Source: Gemmobacter caeni | GTDB lineage: Bacteria > Pseudomonadota > Alphaproteobacteria > Rhodobacterales > Rhodobacteraceae | Length of the DNA stretch: 61,601 nucleotides | Reading direction: 5' to 3' | NCBI RefSeq assembly: GCF_003054195.1 | Contig: NZ_QBKP01000022.1 | Coordinates: forward strand, 1-61,601 | In this document: piece after piece, positions 36,585-45,709 of the stretch | Position numbering within the stretch: the stretch's first letter is position 1 | Layout of the letters: each line of letters begins with the position of its first letter | The notes under the pieces: model-generated | What the model saw: the letters and a program-made list of their open reading frames with translations, nothing else | Told to the model about the DNA's origin: nothing | Database searches by the model: none | Translations under genes and position numbers: made by a program

Positions 36585-37220
36585 ATGAAGAACTATTTTG
36601 ACAGCCCCTTCCGCGGGGTGACACTCGACCGGCAGGTGACGAACCCGAACATCACTGTCGGGCGGTTCAGCTACTATTCAGGATACTATCACGGCCACAG
36701 CTTTGACGACTGTGCGCGATATCTGTTGCCGGATGAAGGGGCTGACCGCCTGGTCATCGGCAGCTTCTGTTCCATCGGGTCGGGGGCGGCCTTCATCATG
36801 GCGGGCAATCAGGGCCACCGGAATGATTGGGTCAGCACCTTTCCCTTTTTCTGGATGCCAGAGGTTGCTGCCTTCGATGGCGCGGAAAATGGCTATCGTC
36901 CCGCAGGGGATACGGTCATTGGAAATGATGTCTGGATCGGGTCAGAGGCCATCATCATGCCGGGGGTGACGATCGGCGATGGCGCCGTGATCGGCACGCG
37001 GGCTCTGGTGACCCGCGACGTCGCGCCCTATGCCATCGTGGCGGGCAATCCGGCGAAGACCATTCGAAGCCGGTTCGATGAGAGCGCCGTCGCGCTTCTG
37101 CTGGAGATGAAGTGGTGGGACTGGTCGGAAGATCAGCTCCGGCCCGCGATGCCATTGCTGACAAGCGCGAAGGTTGAGGAATTGCACGCCTACTGGCAGA
37201 GGCAGATCCGTTCCGCGTGA
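36585..37220 (+). CDS. catB: Type B (xenobiotic) chloramphenicol O-acetyltransferase, CatB-like
   Basis: A 211-residue hexapeptide-repeat acetyltransferase, the full length of the CatB group. The N terminus YFDSPFRGV, the loop [14 protein letters not shown] with the catalytic His, and [20 protein letters not shown] are all typical. It would acetylate chloramphenicol with acetyl-CoA; chromosomal members may have other natural substrates. It sits between fnrP and the usp-cco genes, with 192 bp of non-coding sequence before it. Confidence 0.9.
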   Translation: MKNYFDSPFRGVTLDRQVTNPNITVGRFSYYSGYYHGHSFDDCARYLLPDEGADRLVIGSFCSIGSGAAFIMAGNQGHRNDWVSTFPFFWMPEVAAFDGAENGYRPAGDTVIGNDVWIGSEAIIMPGVTIGDGAVIGTRALVTRDVAPYAIVAGNPAKTIRSRFDESAVALLLEMKWWDWSEDQLRPAMPLLTSAKVEELHAYWQRQIRSA

Positions 37221-37226
37221 TCAAAA

Positions 37227-37256
37227 GGCCCGCGCCCGCCAAAGCGGGCGCGGCCG
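37227..37256. terminator. Convergent terminator between catB and usp
   Basis: CCGCGCCCGC (37230-37239) and GCGGGCGCGG (37244-37253) form a 10-bp stem with a CAAA loop. On the minus strand it is followed by CCTTTTGATC, so it mainly serves usp. Confidence 0.75.
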
Positions 37257-37259
37257 GGA

Positions 37260-38105
37260 TCAGTGGGCCATCAGCACCGGCACTTCGGCGTGTTCCAGCA
37301 TATTGCGGGTGGCGCCGCCCAGAATGGCCTCGCGGAAACGCGAATGGCCATAGGCGCCCATCACCAGCATGTCGGCGTCGATGTCGCGGACATGGCGGTT
37401 CAGCACGTCCGAGATGCGCGGCATGGTCCGGGCCAGCACCGAAACCTCTGCCTTCACGCCATGGCGCACCAGCATCTGACACAGCGCGCCGCCGGGGTCG
37501 GACCGTTCGGGACCGTGCTGCGGCGGGTCGATGATGGCGATGTTAACCATCTGCGCGCCTTTCAGGAAGGGCAGGGCGCGGCGCACTGCCACCATGGCCT
37601 CGCGGCTCTGGTTCCAGCCGATGACCACGCGTTGCGGCATCGTGACTTCGCGGACTGTTTCGGGCAGGACCAGAACGGGGGCCTGACTTTCGAACAGGGC
37701 CGCCTCGACCACGGCTTCCGCCTCGGAGGATTTGCCCTTGCCATAGGGCGGGGGCAGAACAACCAGATCCGAGAAACGTGCCTTCAGCGATACCAGATCG
37801 GACAGCGCGCCCAACTGGGCGACAGCACTTTCAACCGCCCACCGCTGGTCGGCGGAATATTCCTCAAGCGCCGCCCGTGCGGCGGCTTCGGTGGCACGGG
37901 CCTCGGCCTCGGCCTGGTCAAGTGCGGCCTGAAGGATGACGCTGCCACCCCCGATATAGGCATAGCCGACCTGGGTCCGGTCAACCCCGAGCGCCAGCAC
38001 ATCAAGATGCGCGTCCAGCGCATCCGCAAGCCGTGCCACCGGGGCTATGGTGGCTTGCGCCTCCTCTGCCGAAGTGACGACGGTTGTGAGGGTCTTGTAG
38101 CTCAT
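37260..38105 (-). CDS. Tandem universal stress protein (two UspA domains)
   Basis: A 281-residue protein with two Usp domains (about 3-150 and 155-281). The second ends with the ATP-binding pattern [20 protein letters not shown]. The ATG at 38105 follows GAGGAG. A homologous usp gene beside ccoN is known in Paracoccus denitrificans. A predicted FNR-dependent promoter (-10 at 38140-38145, FNR box at 38168) would give a 28-nt leader, so it should be induced at low oxygen. Confidence 0.93.
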   Translation of the reverse strand: MSYKTLTTVVTSAEEAQATIAPVARLADALDAHLDVLALGVDRTQVGYAYIGGGSVILQAALDQAEAEARATEAAARAALEEYSADQRWAVESAVAQLGALSDLVSLKARFSDLVVLPPPYGKGKSSEAEAVVEAALFESQAPVLVLPETVREVTMPQRVVIGWNQSREAMVAVRRALPFLKGAQMVNIAIIDPPQHGPERSDPGGALCQMLVRHGVKAEVSVLARTMPRISDVLNRHVRDIDADMLVMGAYGHSRFREAILGGATRNMLEHAEVPVLMAH

Positions 38106-38139
38106 TTTCTCAATCTCCTCGCGCGTTTGGATAATGGAC

Positions 38140-38145
38140 ACTATA
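38140..38145 (-). promoter_or_regulatory. Predicted usp -10 element (TATAGT)
   Basis: TATAGT on the minus strand matches TATAAT at five of six positions. With the FNR box at 38168-38181 centred at -41.5, the start is at 38133 and this hexamer occupies -12 to -7 exactly. Confidence 0.7.
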
Positions 38146-38167
38146 GCCGCGCGGGCAGCATGCCGCA

Positions 38168-38181
38168 TTGACTTCGATCAA
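38168..38181. promoter_or_regulatory. FNR box 1 between usp and ccoN
   Basis: TTGACTTCGATCAA matches TTGAY-N4-RTCAA at every specified position. It is placed for class II activation of usp. A second box lies 32 bp away (three helical turns). Confidence 0.9.
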
Positions 38182-38199
38182 CCTGCGGGGTCCCTTGGG

Positions 38200-38213
38200 T
38201 TGACATGGATCAA
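38200..38213. promoter_or_regulatory. FNR box 2 between usp and ccoN
   Basis: TTGACATGGATCAA, a full match, centred 107 bp upstream of the ccoN ATG. It is the more likely activator site for ccoNOQP, but I cannot find a good -10 hexamer at the class II spacing. Confidence 0.88.
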
Positions 38214-38313
38214 TGCCACCTGTCGCCGCATCTGCGAAAGCGGGACAGTCGAAAAGCGTCCGGGCGACTCGCCGACCAGCGGGATGGACCGGGCCAAGAC
38301 GAAGGGACGCAAA

Positions 38314-39918
38314 ATGTGGGATTACGTTAAACTGGTCGTGCTTGGCGTGGTCGCGGTCTTCGCCGCGATCGCCGCCAATTACGCGCACGACCTGCCTTAT
38401 CAGGTTAACGCGATCGTCGTCATGCTTGCGGCAGCCATCACCTTTATCTGGGTGGCACGCCGCATGGGTGAGCCGGTCACGGTAGCCGTGAATGAATATA
38501 ACGACGGTGTGGTGCGCGCCGGCGTCATTGCGACGGCCTTCTGGGGCGTCGTGGGCTTTCTGGTGGGGGTGGTCATCGCCTTCCAGCTGGCTTTCCCCGC
38601 ACTCAACATTCCCGGCGTCGAGGGGATTCTGAACTTCGGACGCCTGCGTCCGCTTCACACCTCGGCCGTGATCTTCGCCTTCGGGGGCAACGCCCTGATC
38701 TGTACCGCCTTCTACGTCGTTCAGCGCACCAGCGCCGCGCGCCTGTGGGGCGGCAATCTGGCGTGGTTCGTGTTCTGGGGCTGGCAACTGATGATCGTGC
38801 TCGCGGCGACCTCCTATGTACTGGGCGGCTCGCAGGGCAAGGAATATGCCGAAACCGTCTGGTACATCGACTGGTGGATCGTGGTGGTCTGGGTCTCGTT
38901 CCTGCTGGTGTTCCTGGGCACGGTGATCATGCGGAAAGAGCCGCATATCTATGTGGCGAACTGGTTCTACCTGTCGTTCATCGTTACCGTGGCGCTGCTG
39001 CATGTGGTGAACAACCTCGCAATCCCGGTCAGCTTCCTGTCGTCGAAATCGGTCTCGCTGTTCTCGGGCGTGCAGGATGCGATGACGCAATGGTGGTATG
39101 GCCACAACGCCGTGGGCTTCTTCCTGACCGCTGGCTTCCTGGGCATGATGTATTACTTCGTGCCGAAACAGGCTGAACGTCCGGTCTTCAGCTACAAGCT
39201 GTCGATCATCCACTTCTGGGCGCTGATCTTCCTGTATATCTGGGCCGGTCCGCACCACCTGCACTATACCGCGCTGCCGGACTGGGCCTCGACTCTGGGC
39301 ATGGTGTTCTCGATCATGCTGTGGATGCCGTCGTGGGGTGGCATGATCAACGGCCTGATGACGCTTTCGGGCGCCTGGGACAAGCTGCGCACCGATCCGA
39401 TCATCCGCATGATGGTGGTGTCCATCGGTTTCTACGGCATGTCGACCTTTGAAGGTCCGATGATGTCGATCAAGGCGGTGAACTCGCTGTCGCACTACAC
39501 CGACTGGACCATTGGTCACGTCCACTCCGGCGCGCTTGGCTGGAACGGCATGATCACCTTCGGCGCGCTTTACTTCCTCGTGCCGCGCCTGTGGAACCGC
39601 GAACGGCTGTATAGCCTGAGCCTCGTGTCCTGGCACTTCTGGCTGGCGACCATCGGCATCGTGCTCTACGCCTCGTCTATGTGGGTGACCGGCATCATGG
39701 AAGGCCTGATGTGGCGCGAAGTGGATGCCAATGGCTTCCTCGTCAACGCCTTCGCCGATACCGTGGCCGCGAAGTTCCCGATGTATGTGGTGCGCGCGCT
39801 GGGTGGGGTCATGTTCCTCTCCGGGGCAATCATCATGTGCTACAACCTGTGGATGACCGTTCGTGCCCAGCCTGCCAAGGCGGCTGTCAACGCGAACAAC
39901 TTCGTCCCGGCAGAATGA
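38314..39918 (+). CDS. ccoN: cbb3-type cytochrome c oxidase subunit I
   Basis: A 534-residue haem-copper oxidase subunit with about twelve membrane helices. Haem and copper ligands are visible in [25 protein letters not shown] and [12 protein letters not shown]. It contains the low-spin haem b and the high-spin haem b3-CuB site that reduces oxygen and pumps protons. The ATG at 38314 ([11 protein letters not shown]) is preceded by AGGGA; an in-frame ATG at 38284 is a weaker option. It is the first gene of ccoNOQP. Confidence 0.96.
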   Translation: MWDYVKLVVLGVVAVFAAIAANYAHDLPYQVNAIVVMLAAAITFIWVARRMGEPVTVAVNEYNDGVVRAGVIATAFWGVVGFLVGVVIAFQLAFPALNIPGVEGILNFGRLRPLHTSAVIFAFGGNALICTAFYVVQRTSAARLWGGNLAWFVFWGWQLMIVLAATSYVLGGSQGKEYAETVWYIDWWIVVVWVSFLLVFLGTVIMRKEPHIYVANWFYLSFIVTVALLHVVNNLAIPVSFLSSKSVSLFSGVQDAMTQWWYGHNAVGFFLTAGFLGMMYYFVPKQAERPVFSYKLSIIHFWALIFLYIWAGPHHLHYTALPDWASTLGMVFSIMLWMPSWGGMINGLMTLSGAWDKLRTDPIIRMMVVSIGFYGMSTFEGPMMSIKAVNSLSHYTDWTIGHVHSGALGWNGMITFGALYFLVPRLWNRERLYSLSLVSWHFWLATIGIVLYASSMWVTGIMEGLMWREVDANGFLVNAFADTVAAKFPMYVVRALGGVMFLSGAIIMCYNLWMTVRAQPAKAAVNANNFVPAE

Positions 39919-39930
39919 GGAGCGACTGCA

Positions 39931-40656
39931 ATGGCTTTTCTTGACAAACACAAGGCCATCGAGACGCATGCGACGCTGCTGCTCGTGCTGTCCTTCCTCG
40001 TGGTGACGATTGGCGGTCTGGTGCAGATCGTGCCGCTGTTCTACCTCGAAAACACCATCGAGAAGGTGGAGGGGATGCGCCCCTACAGCCCGCTGGAGCT
40101 TGCGGGGCGTGAAATCTACATCCGTGAAGGCTGCTATGTCTGCCACAGCCAGATGATCCGTCCGATGCGCGACGAGGTCGAACGCTATGGCCATTACAGC
40201 CTCGCGGCGGAATCGATGTATGACCATCCGTTCCAGTGGGGCTCCAAGCGCACCGGGCCGGATCTGGCCCGCGTGGGTGGCCGCTATTCCGACGAATGGC
40301 ATGTCGACCACCTGAAGAACCCGCAATCTGTGGTGCCGGAATCGGTGATGCCGAAGTATGAGTTCCTGATGGGCAACGTCATCGACGCCCGCTACATCAA
40401 GGACTCGATGTCGGCCAACCGTCTGGTCGGTGTTCCCTATACCGACGAGATGATGGAGAATGCCGAGGCCGACTTTGCGGCGCAGGCTTCGCCCGATGCC
40501 GATACCGAGGGCCTTCTGGCACGGTATCCCAAGGCGCAGACCCGCAACTTCGACGGCCAGCCGCAGCTGACCGAGATGGATGCGCTGATCGCCTATCTGC
40601 AAATGCTGGGCACGCTGGTCGACTTCTCGACCTTCCAGCCGGATCCGGCGCGGTAA
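39931..40656 (+). CDS. ccoO: cbb3-type cytochrome c oxidase subunit II (mono-haem c)
   Basis: A 241-residue protein with one N-terminal membrane anchor (about 13-39) and one periplasmic haem c site, CYVCH (C68, C71, H72). [13 protein letters not shown] is family-typical. It passes electrons from CcoP to CcoN. It starts 12 bp after ccoN, with AGGAG before the ATG. Confidence 0.96.
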   Translation: MAFLDKHKAIETHATLLLVLSFLVVTIGGLVQIVPLFYLENTIEKVEGMRPYSPLELAGREIYIREGCYVCHSQMIRPMRDEVERYGHYSLAAESMYDHPFQWGSKRTGPDLARVGGRYSDEWHVDHLKNPQSVVPESVMPKYEFLMGNVIDARYIKDSMSANRLVGVPYTDEMMENAEADFAAQASPDADTEGLLARYPKAQTRNFDGQPQLTEMDALIAYLQMLGTLVDFSTFQPDPAR

Positions 40657-40666
40657 GGAGGGGGAT

Positions 40667-40873
40667 ATGGACGTTTATAGCCTTCTCCGCCACTTCGCCG
40701 ACAGTTGGATGCTTCTGTTCATGACGCTGGTGTTCGTGGGCGTGGTTTTCTACGCCTTCCGCCCCGGCAGTCGCAAGGCACAGAACGAAGCCGCCATGTC
40801 GATCTTCCGCAACGAGAGGCGGCCCGCCGCGTCCGGGGCGGAACCGGACGCCAGCAAACTGAAGGAGGCGTAA
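40667..40873 (+). CDS. ccoQ: cbb3-type cytochrome c oxidase subunit CcoQ
   Basis: A 68-residue protein with one membrane helix (about 14-31, SWMLLFMTLVFVGVVFYAF) and the conserved RPGSRKAQNEAAMSIF, then a short charged tail. CcoQ stabilises the oxidase but is not catalytic. AAGGAGGG lies just upstream. It ends 3 bp before ccoP. Confidence 0.92.
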   Translation: MDVYSLLRHFADSWMLLFMTLVFVGVVFYAFRPGSRKAQNEAAMSIFRNERRPAASGAEPDASKLKEA

Positions 40874-40876
40874 GAC

Positions 40877-41758
40877 ATGTGCGCCAAGCAAGTAAAGAAA
40901 CCGGGTGAGGTTCCGACCACCGGGCACGAATGGGATGGCATCCGGGAATATGACAACCCGATGCCGCGCTGGTGGCTGTGGACCTTCTACCTGACGATCA
41001 TCTGGGCGATCGGCTATACCATCGCCTATCCGGCCTGGCCGCTGATCAGCAGCGCCACGCAGGGCATGACGGGCGAAACCGCGGCGGGTGATACCCGTCT
41101 CGCCGTGGCGGAAGAGATCAAGCGGTTCGACGACGCCAATGCACCGATCAAGGCGAAGCTGGTGGCCGCCGATCTGAACGCGATCTCGACCGATCCCGAA
41201 CTGGACGGCTATGCCAAGGCTGCGGGTGCCGCCGTGTTCAAGACCTGGTGCGCCCAGTGCCACGGGGCAGGCGCGGCCGGCAACAAGGGTTATCCCAACC
41301 TGCTGGACGACGACTGGCTGTGGGGGGGCACCATGGAGGACATCCATACGACTGTCACCCATGGTATCCGCAACACCACCGACGCCGATGCCCGCTATTC
41401 GGAAATGCCGAAGTTCGGCGCTGATGGCCTGCTGGAAAAACCGCAGATCGAGGAGGTCGTTGAATACGTCCTCCAGATCTCGGGGCAGGAACATGACGCG
41501 ACCAAGGCGGCTGCCGGGGCGACGGTCTTTGCCGACAACTGCGCGGCTTGCCACGCGGAAAACGGCACCGGAGACCGGGCGCAGGGCGCGCCGAACCTGA
41601 CGGACGCCGTGTGGCTTTACGGCGGTGACCGGGCGACGATCACTGAAACGGTGACCAACGCGCGATTTGGCGTGATGCCCAACTGGAACGCCCGTCTGAC
41701 GGAAGACCAGATCCGCGCGGTGTCGGTCTATGTGCACAGCCTGGGTGGCGGCGAGTAA
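40877..41758 (+). CDS. ccoP: cbb3-type cytochrome c oxidase subunit III (di-haem c)
   Basis: A 293-residue di-haem cytochrome c. One membrane helix lies at about residues 34-55. The haem motifs are CAQCH (C125, C128, H129) and CAACH (C223, C226, H227). It receives electrons from the bc1 complex or soluble cytochromes. It is the last gene of the operon and is followed directly by a strong terminator. The accessory ccoGHIS genes, often next in Paracoccus relatives, are not here. Confidence 0.96.
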   Translation: MCAKQVKKPGEVPTTGHEWDGIREYDNPMPRWWLWTFYLTIIWAIGYTIAYPAWPLISSATQGMTGETAAGDTRLAVAEEIKRFDDANAPIKAKLVAADLNAISTDPELDGYAKAAGAAVFKTWCAQCHGAGAAGNKGYPNLLDDDWLWGGTMEDIHTTVTHGIRNTTDADARYSEMPKFGADGLLEKPQIEEVVEYVLQISGQEHDATKAAAGATVFADNCAACHAENGTGDRAQGAPNLTDAVWLYGGDRATITETVTNARFGVMPNWNARLTEDQIRAVSVYVHSLGGGE

Positions 41759-41782
41759 TCGCAGGTTCCCTGCAACGACAAA

Positions 41783-41805
41783 CCCCCGCCACCGGCGGGG
41801 GTTTT
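41783..41805 (+). terminator. Intrinsic terminator of ccoNOQP
   Basis: CCCCCGCC (41783-41790), ACC loop, GGCGGGGG (41794-41801), then TTTTC. Strong and complete. Confidence 0.92.
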
Positions 41806-41842
41806 CATTTCGGACGGCAGAACTGTGGGGATATCATGTCCC

Positions 41843-41992
41843 TCAGTCCCGGTGCCGGTCCTGTTGCGGCGTGTTCCGCCCCTGCCAGAACCATTCATCC
41901 TCCAGCCGCCGCTGCTCCGCGAGCTTTTCGCGCCCGGTGCCGCGATCCATTCGCGTCGCGATCAGCAGGCTTTGTGCAATCAGGTTAAGCAT
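41843..41992 (-). CDS. Small hypothetical protein, 49 residues
   Basis: ATG at 41992 with GGAGG nine bases upstream; stop at 41843. The product begins MLNLIAQSLLIATRMDRGTG and continues REKLAEQRRLEDEWFWQGRN. It has a short hydrophobic start and a charged, probably helical remainder. No named family recognised. It is divergent from the LysR gene at 42088, and such a pair often means control by that regulator. Confidence 0.6.
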   Translation of the reverse strand: MLNLIAQSLLIATRMDRGTGREKLAEQRRLEDEWFWQGRNTPQQDRHRD

Positions 41993-42087
41993 TTCTTTGA
42001 CCTCCGGCTTCTCTATATGCCTTAATGTGCCTGAAAATATGCTGTCTCGCGAGGCAGCGATTCTTTGGATTTGAAAGTCAGTCTTAC

Positions 42088-42972
42088 ATGACGGAATGGC
42101 GTGATCTTCCGCCTCTCTCGGCGCTGCGGGCGTTTTCAGCCTTTGCCTCTGCCTCCGGGCTGGAGGAGGCTGGCGCCCGTATTGGCGTGACCCATGCTGC
42201 GATCAGCCAGCAAATCCGCGGGCTGGAAACCCATCTGGGCATCGCGCTGGTGGATCGCGGCGGGCGGCGGCTGGTGCTGACCACCGAAGGACGGCGGCTG
42301 GCCGATGTGCTGGAGCTTGGCTTTGGCCAGATCGCGGCCATCATTGCCGAACTCACCGGGGCGGAGGCTACGCGCCCGTTACGGGTGACCACCACCCCCG
42401 CTTTTGCCGGGGGCTGGCTGTTGCCGCGTCTGCCGGATTTCCGGTCACGCCATCCCGGCGTCGACCTGATGATCGACCCGGCCTCGGAACTGCGCGAACT
42501 GGGACGCGATGCCGATATCGCGCTGCGCTACGGCAACGGCGACTGGCCCGGACTTGAATCGCGGCTTTTGCTGCGCTCCTCGGTCGTGGTGGTGGCTGCG
42601 CCCGCGCTGGTGCCCGAACATATGGCGTCGGATATGGCCCATCTGGCGGCCCTGCCATGGCTACAGGAACTGGGCACCACCGAGGCAAGTGCGTTTCTGG
42701 AGAAACATGGTCTGATCCGTCGCGCGGGCATGATCTCGCTGCCGGGCAATCTGATGCTGGACGCGGCACGGGACGGGCAGGGGGTGGCGGTGATCGCCCG
42801 CGCCTTTGTCGAGCGTGACATTGCCGCCGGCCGGTTGCGGCAGTTGCACGAGGATTCCGACCGCGAGGGCTATTTCATCGTGCATCGTCCGGGCACCATG
42901 CGTGCGCCGCTGGCGGCTTTTGTGCGCTGGCTGCTGCGACAGGCGGACGCAGGGGTGCGCACGGCCATTTGA
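42088..42972 (+). CDS. LysR-family transcriptional regulator, GcvA-like
   Basis: A 294-residue LysR regulator. The N-terminal HTH reads PPLSALRAFSAFAS, then GVTHAAISQQIRGLETHLG. Residues about 90-290 are the effector-binding domain. The closest group is GcvA/AmpR-like. The ATG at 42088 (MTEWRDLPPL) is chosen because the upstream 21 codons in frame are not conserved-looking. Effector unknown. The divergent 49-residue gene is a candidate target. Confidence 0.88.
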   Translation: MTEWRDLPPLSALRAFSAFASASGLEEAGARIGVTHAAISQQIRGLETHLGIALVDRGGRRLVLTTEGRRLADVLELGFGQIAAIIAELTGAEATRPLRVTTTPAFAGGWLLPRLPDFRSRHPGVDLMIDPASELRELGRDADIALRYGNGDWPGLESRLLLRSSVVVVAAPALVPEHMASDMAHLAALPWLQELGTTEASAFLEKHGLIRRAGMISLPGNLMLDAARDGQGVAVIARAFVERDIAAGRLRQLHEDSDREGYFIVHRPGTMRAPLAAFVRWLLRQADAGVRTAI

Positions 42973-43102
42973 TGCAGGTCAAGGCGCGGGGGCGATTTCC
43001 GGGGCAGAGTCAGCTTGTCCGGGTCCAAAGCTGGACATTGGCACCGTCGCTCCATCCTGTTCGCGCGTTTCCTGGGAGTGACGGTGCCTTCTTCTTCCGA
43101 TG

Positions 43103-43993
43103 TCAGGTCAGAACGACAATCCCAGCATGTTTCTGCTTGTGTTCGGGCTCCACATGAATGGTGATCCGTGCGCCCGGAACAGCGGTCTTCAGGGCTTCTT
43201 CCACCTGGTCACAGATTTCATGGGCATCGAAAACGCTCATCTCGCCGGGCACGACAAGGTGAAATTCGATGAAGGTCGCCTTGCCGGCGTGGCGGGTGCG
43301 CAGGTCATGCGCCTCGACCGCGCCGCCCGCTTCGGTCGAGATGATGCTGCGCACGCGGTCCAGTACATCCTGCGGAACGGCCTCGTCCATCAGACCGCTG
43401 AGCGAATCGCGCACGACTTTCGCACCTGACCACAGGATATTGACGGCCACCAGCGCCGCCATGATCGGGTCGAGTACCCACCAATCCGTTACGATGGCCA
43501 GCAGCACGCCAATGGCCACCCCGGCCGAGGTGATCACATCGGTGAACAGGTGCTTGCCATCGGCCACCAGCGCCGGTGACTTGCCGCTGCGCCCGCGCGT
43601 GACCAGAAGCCAGGCCCAGAACGCGTTGATGACGGTCGCAGCCCCGTTGATCAGCAGACCCTCGATCGGCAGGTCAAGCGCGACCGGATTCATGAAGCCG
43701 TGAAACGCCTCGCGCAGGATCAGCAGGGCGGCAATGATGATCATCACCCCCTCCAGCACGGCACTGAAGAATTCGGCCTTGTGGTGCCCGTAGGGGTGCG
43801 AGGCATCGGCGGGGCGCGAGGCCACGCGAATTGCGATCAGCGCGGCGATGGCCGTTGCGACATTCACCGTGCTTTCCAGCGCATCGGAATAAAGCGCGAC
43901 CGAGCCGGTGATCCACCAGGCCAGTGCCTTGATGGCCAGCACGATTGCCCCGACGATGACGCTGCCGATGGCGAGCTTGAGGGTCGTGTTCAT
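43103..43993 (-). CDS. Cation diffusion facilitator (zinc/iron/cobalt efflux)
   Basis: A 296-residue CDF protein with about six membrane helices and a cytosolic C-terminal ferredoxin-like domain (about 205-296). Metal-site residues lie in YSDALEST and DGKHLFTDV; the loop HPYGHHKAEFFSA is typical. It exports divalent metal ions in exchange for protons. The exact metal cannot be assigned. The C-terminal His-rich HVEPEHKQKH may bind metal. It stands alone, convergent with the LysR gene. Confidence 0.9.
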   Translation of the reverse strand: MNTTLKLAIGSVIVGAIVLAIKALAWWITGSVALYSDALESTVNVATAIAALIAIRVASRPADASHPYGHHKAEFFSAVLEGVMIIIAALLILREAFHGFMNPVALDLPIEGLLINGAATVINAFWAWLLVTRGRSGKSPALVADGKHLFTDVITSAGVAIGVLLAIVTDWWVLDPIMAALVAVNILWSGAKVVRDSLSGLMDEAVPQDVLDRVRSIISTEAGGAVEAHDLRTRHAGKATFIEFHLVVPGEMSVFDAHEICDQVEEALKTAVPGARITIHVEPEHKQKHAGIVVLT

Positions 43994-44580
43994 AGGCAGG
44001 CTCCTGGCAAGGGTCGTGTCGGGCGATTGGCGGCAAAGGCCACCAGAGATGCCGCGCCATGCCTTGCGGCACGGTATAGGTGAAACGTGTCCAGATCATG
44101 CGGGAAGCGTCCTGCGGACGCCGCCCTGAAGGTTGCTGCGCGTGGCCGGGGTCGCTGTGCGAAGGCTGCCGGATGCTTGCGCTGTCGGGCGCGCTTAAAC
44201 GGGATTTCCCGCAGAATCGCAAGCTGTCAGTTGGCGGGGTCAGAGCGGGTGTTGCACCTGTGCCCGGCACCTTTGCCGATGGGGATGCCGGGGTGGGTTC
44301 TGGTGCCGTTTGCATCATTTGCCTGTTTTTTGATCGCTTGTGAGTCACTGTTTTGATGCTGACTATCCGAGGATGCTGCCTGACCCTGCCTGATCCGGGT
44401 CAGTTTCTCGCATGAGTACTTCGTCTATATATTTGAAGTAAAACAACAAAAATTGGCATGTAGAAGATCATTCTATAATCACGACAAATTAAGGCGTTAT
44501 TTTTCTGTTGCAAATAACGATAAGATAGATCGTGATTGAGGTGTCGGCGGATCGACCGCCTCTATTGACAGGAGAACGTC
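43994..44580. other. 587-bp intergenic region upstream of the sulfate transporter operon
   Basis: No supported gene. The left half is GC-rich; 44410-44560 is markedly AT-rich, as expected of the cysP promoter region. CTGATCCGGGTCAG (44388-44401) resembles a Crp/Fnr-type palindrome but misses the outer consensus bases. Confidence 0.45.
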
Positions 44581-45702
44581 ATGATCAGCTCTGTTGCTCT
44601 TTCCCGCCATATCATCGCCCAGGGCCCTGTGGTGGCCGAGCATGGTGATGGCACGGTCACGATTTCCACGGGCCTGAAAACGGTGCGCGGGCAGCCGGTC
44701 TCGTTGCGGGCATGGCTGGCCTCAACCCTCGCTGCCGTCACGCTCGCCGCCGGCGTGCTCGTCGGTCCGGCGCCTCTGCATGCCGAAAACCTGCTGAACG
44801 TCAGCTATGATCCGACGCGGGAACTTTATCGCGAATTTGACGCGGCCTTCGCAAAGCACTGGACCGGGCTGGGCCATCCGGCGCCCGCGCTGGAGACCAG
44901 CCATGGCGGTTCGGGTAGTCAGGCGCGGTCGGTCATCGACGGCCTTGGCGCGCAGGTGGTGACGCTGGCACTGGCCTCGGACATCGACAAGATCGCCGAG
45001 GCTGGCAAGCTGCCCTCCGACTGGCAATCGAAACTGCCGCACAATTCGTCGCCCTATACCTCGACCATCGTGTTTCTGGTGCGCGAGGGCAATCCGAAGG
45101 GTATTCAGGACTGGGGCGATCTGGTCGGGGACGGGGTGGAGGTGATCACCCCGAACCCGAAAACCTCGGGCGGGGCGCGCTGGAACTATCTGGCGGCCTG
45201 GGCCTGGGCCGAAAAGAACGGGCAAGATCCGAAAACCTTCGTCCATGATCTGTTCACTCATGTGCCGGTTCTGGACAGCGGCGCGCGGGGCGCGACCACG
45301 ACCTTCGCACAGAGGGGCATCGGGGATGTGCTGCTCGCGTGGGAGAACGAGGCCTATCTGGCACTGAAGGAACTGGGCGACGATCAGTTCGATATCGTGG
45401 TGCCCTCGGTCTCGATCCTTGCCGAGCCGCCTGTGGCCCTTGTCGAGAGCAATATCGCTTCGGACGAACAGCGCGCGCTGGCGACGGCCTATCTGGAATA
45501 CCTCTATTCGCCGGAAGGGCAGGCCATCGCCTTCCGCAACTTCTATCGCGCCTGGGACAGTTCGGCGGCCGATCCGGCGGATGTGGCGCGGTTCCCGAAG
45601 CTCGATCTGGTTGGCATCGACCATTTCGGGGGCTGGAAACAGGCGCAGCCCGAACATTTCGGGGATGGCGGCACCTTCGACCAGATTTATACGGCGAAGT
45701 GA
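44581..45702 (+). CDS. cysP: Sulfate/thiosulfate ABC transporter substrate-binding protein
   Basis: A 373-residue protein. The mature domain (from about E69, [18 protein letters not shown]) has the sulfate-binding pattern [18 protein letters not shown] and [16 protein letters not shown]. The signal peptide core lies at about 44-62, so about 41 polar residues precede it. The ATG at 44581 follows AGGAGA, which supports that long start; GTG at residue 35 is an alternative without a good ribosome site. Whether the gene should be called cysP or sbp depends on specificity not seen here. Confidence 0.9.
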   Translation: MISSVALSRHIIAQGPVVAEHGDGTVTISTGLKTVRGQPVSLRAWLASTLAAVTLAAGVLVGPAPLHAENLLNVSYDPTRELYREFDAAFAKHWTGLGHPAPALETSHGGSGSQARSVIDGLGAQVVTLALASDIDKIAEAGKLPSDWQSKLPHNSSPYTSTIVFLVREGNPKGIQDWGDLVGDGVEVITPNPKTSGGARWNYLAAWAWAEKNGQDPKTFVHDLFTHVPVLDSGARGATTTFAQRGIGDVLLAWENEAYLALKELGDDQFDIVVPSVSILAEPPVALVESNIASDEQRALATAYLEYLYSPEGQAIAFRNFYRAWDSSAADPADVARFPKLDLVGIDHFGGWKQAQPEHFGDGGTFDQIYTAK

Positions 45703-45709
45703 GGCGGTG

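Noticed and set aside
38110-40602. An 830-codon open frame on the minus strand opposite ccoN and ccoO
   Set aside because: Antisense shadow of ccoNO, rich in His/Arg/Asp, with no ribosome site or domain.
44080-44356. Short frames upstream of the sulfate operon
   Set aside because: Several overlapping frames, none with a ribosome site or coding bias.
44388-44401. CTGATCCGGGTCAG as an FNR/Crp-type site
   Set aside because: Misses the outer TT/AA bases of the consensus and lies about 180 bp from the gene.
44478-44536. ATCACGA and TCGTGAT, an inverted repeat 45 bp apart before cysP
   Set aside because: Arms are short and far apart; expected by chance in this length.
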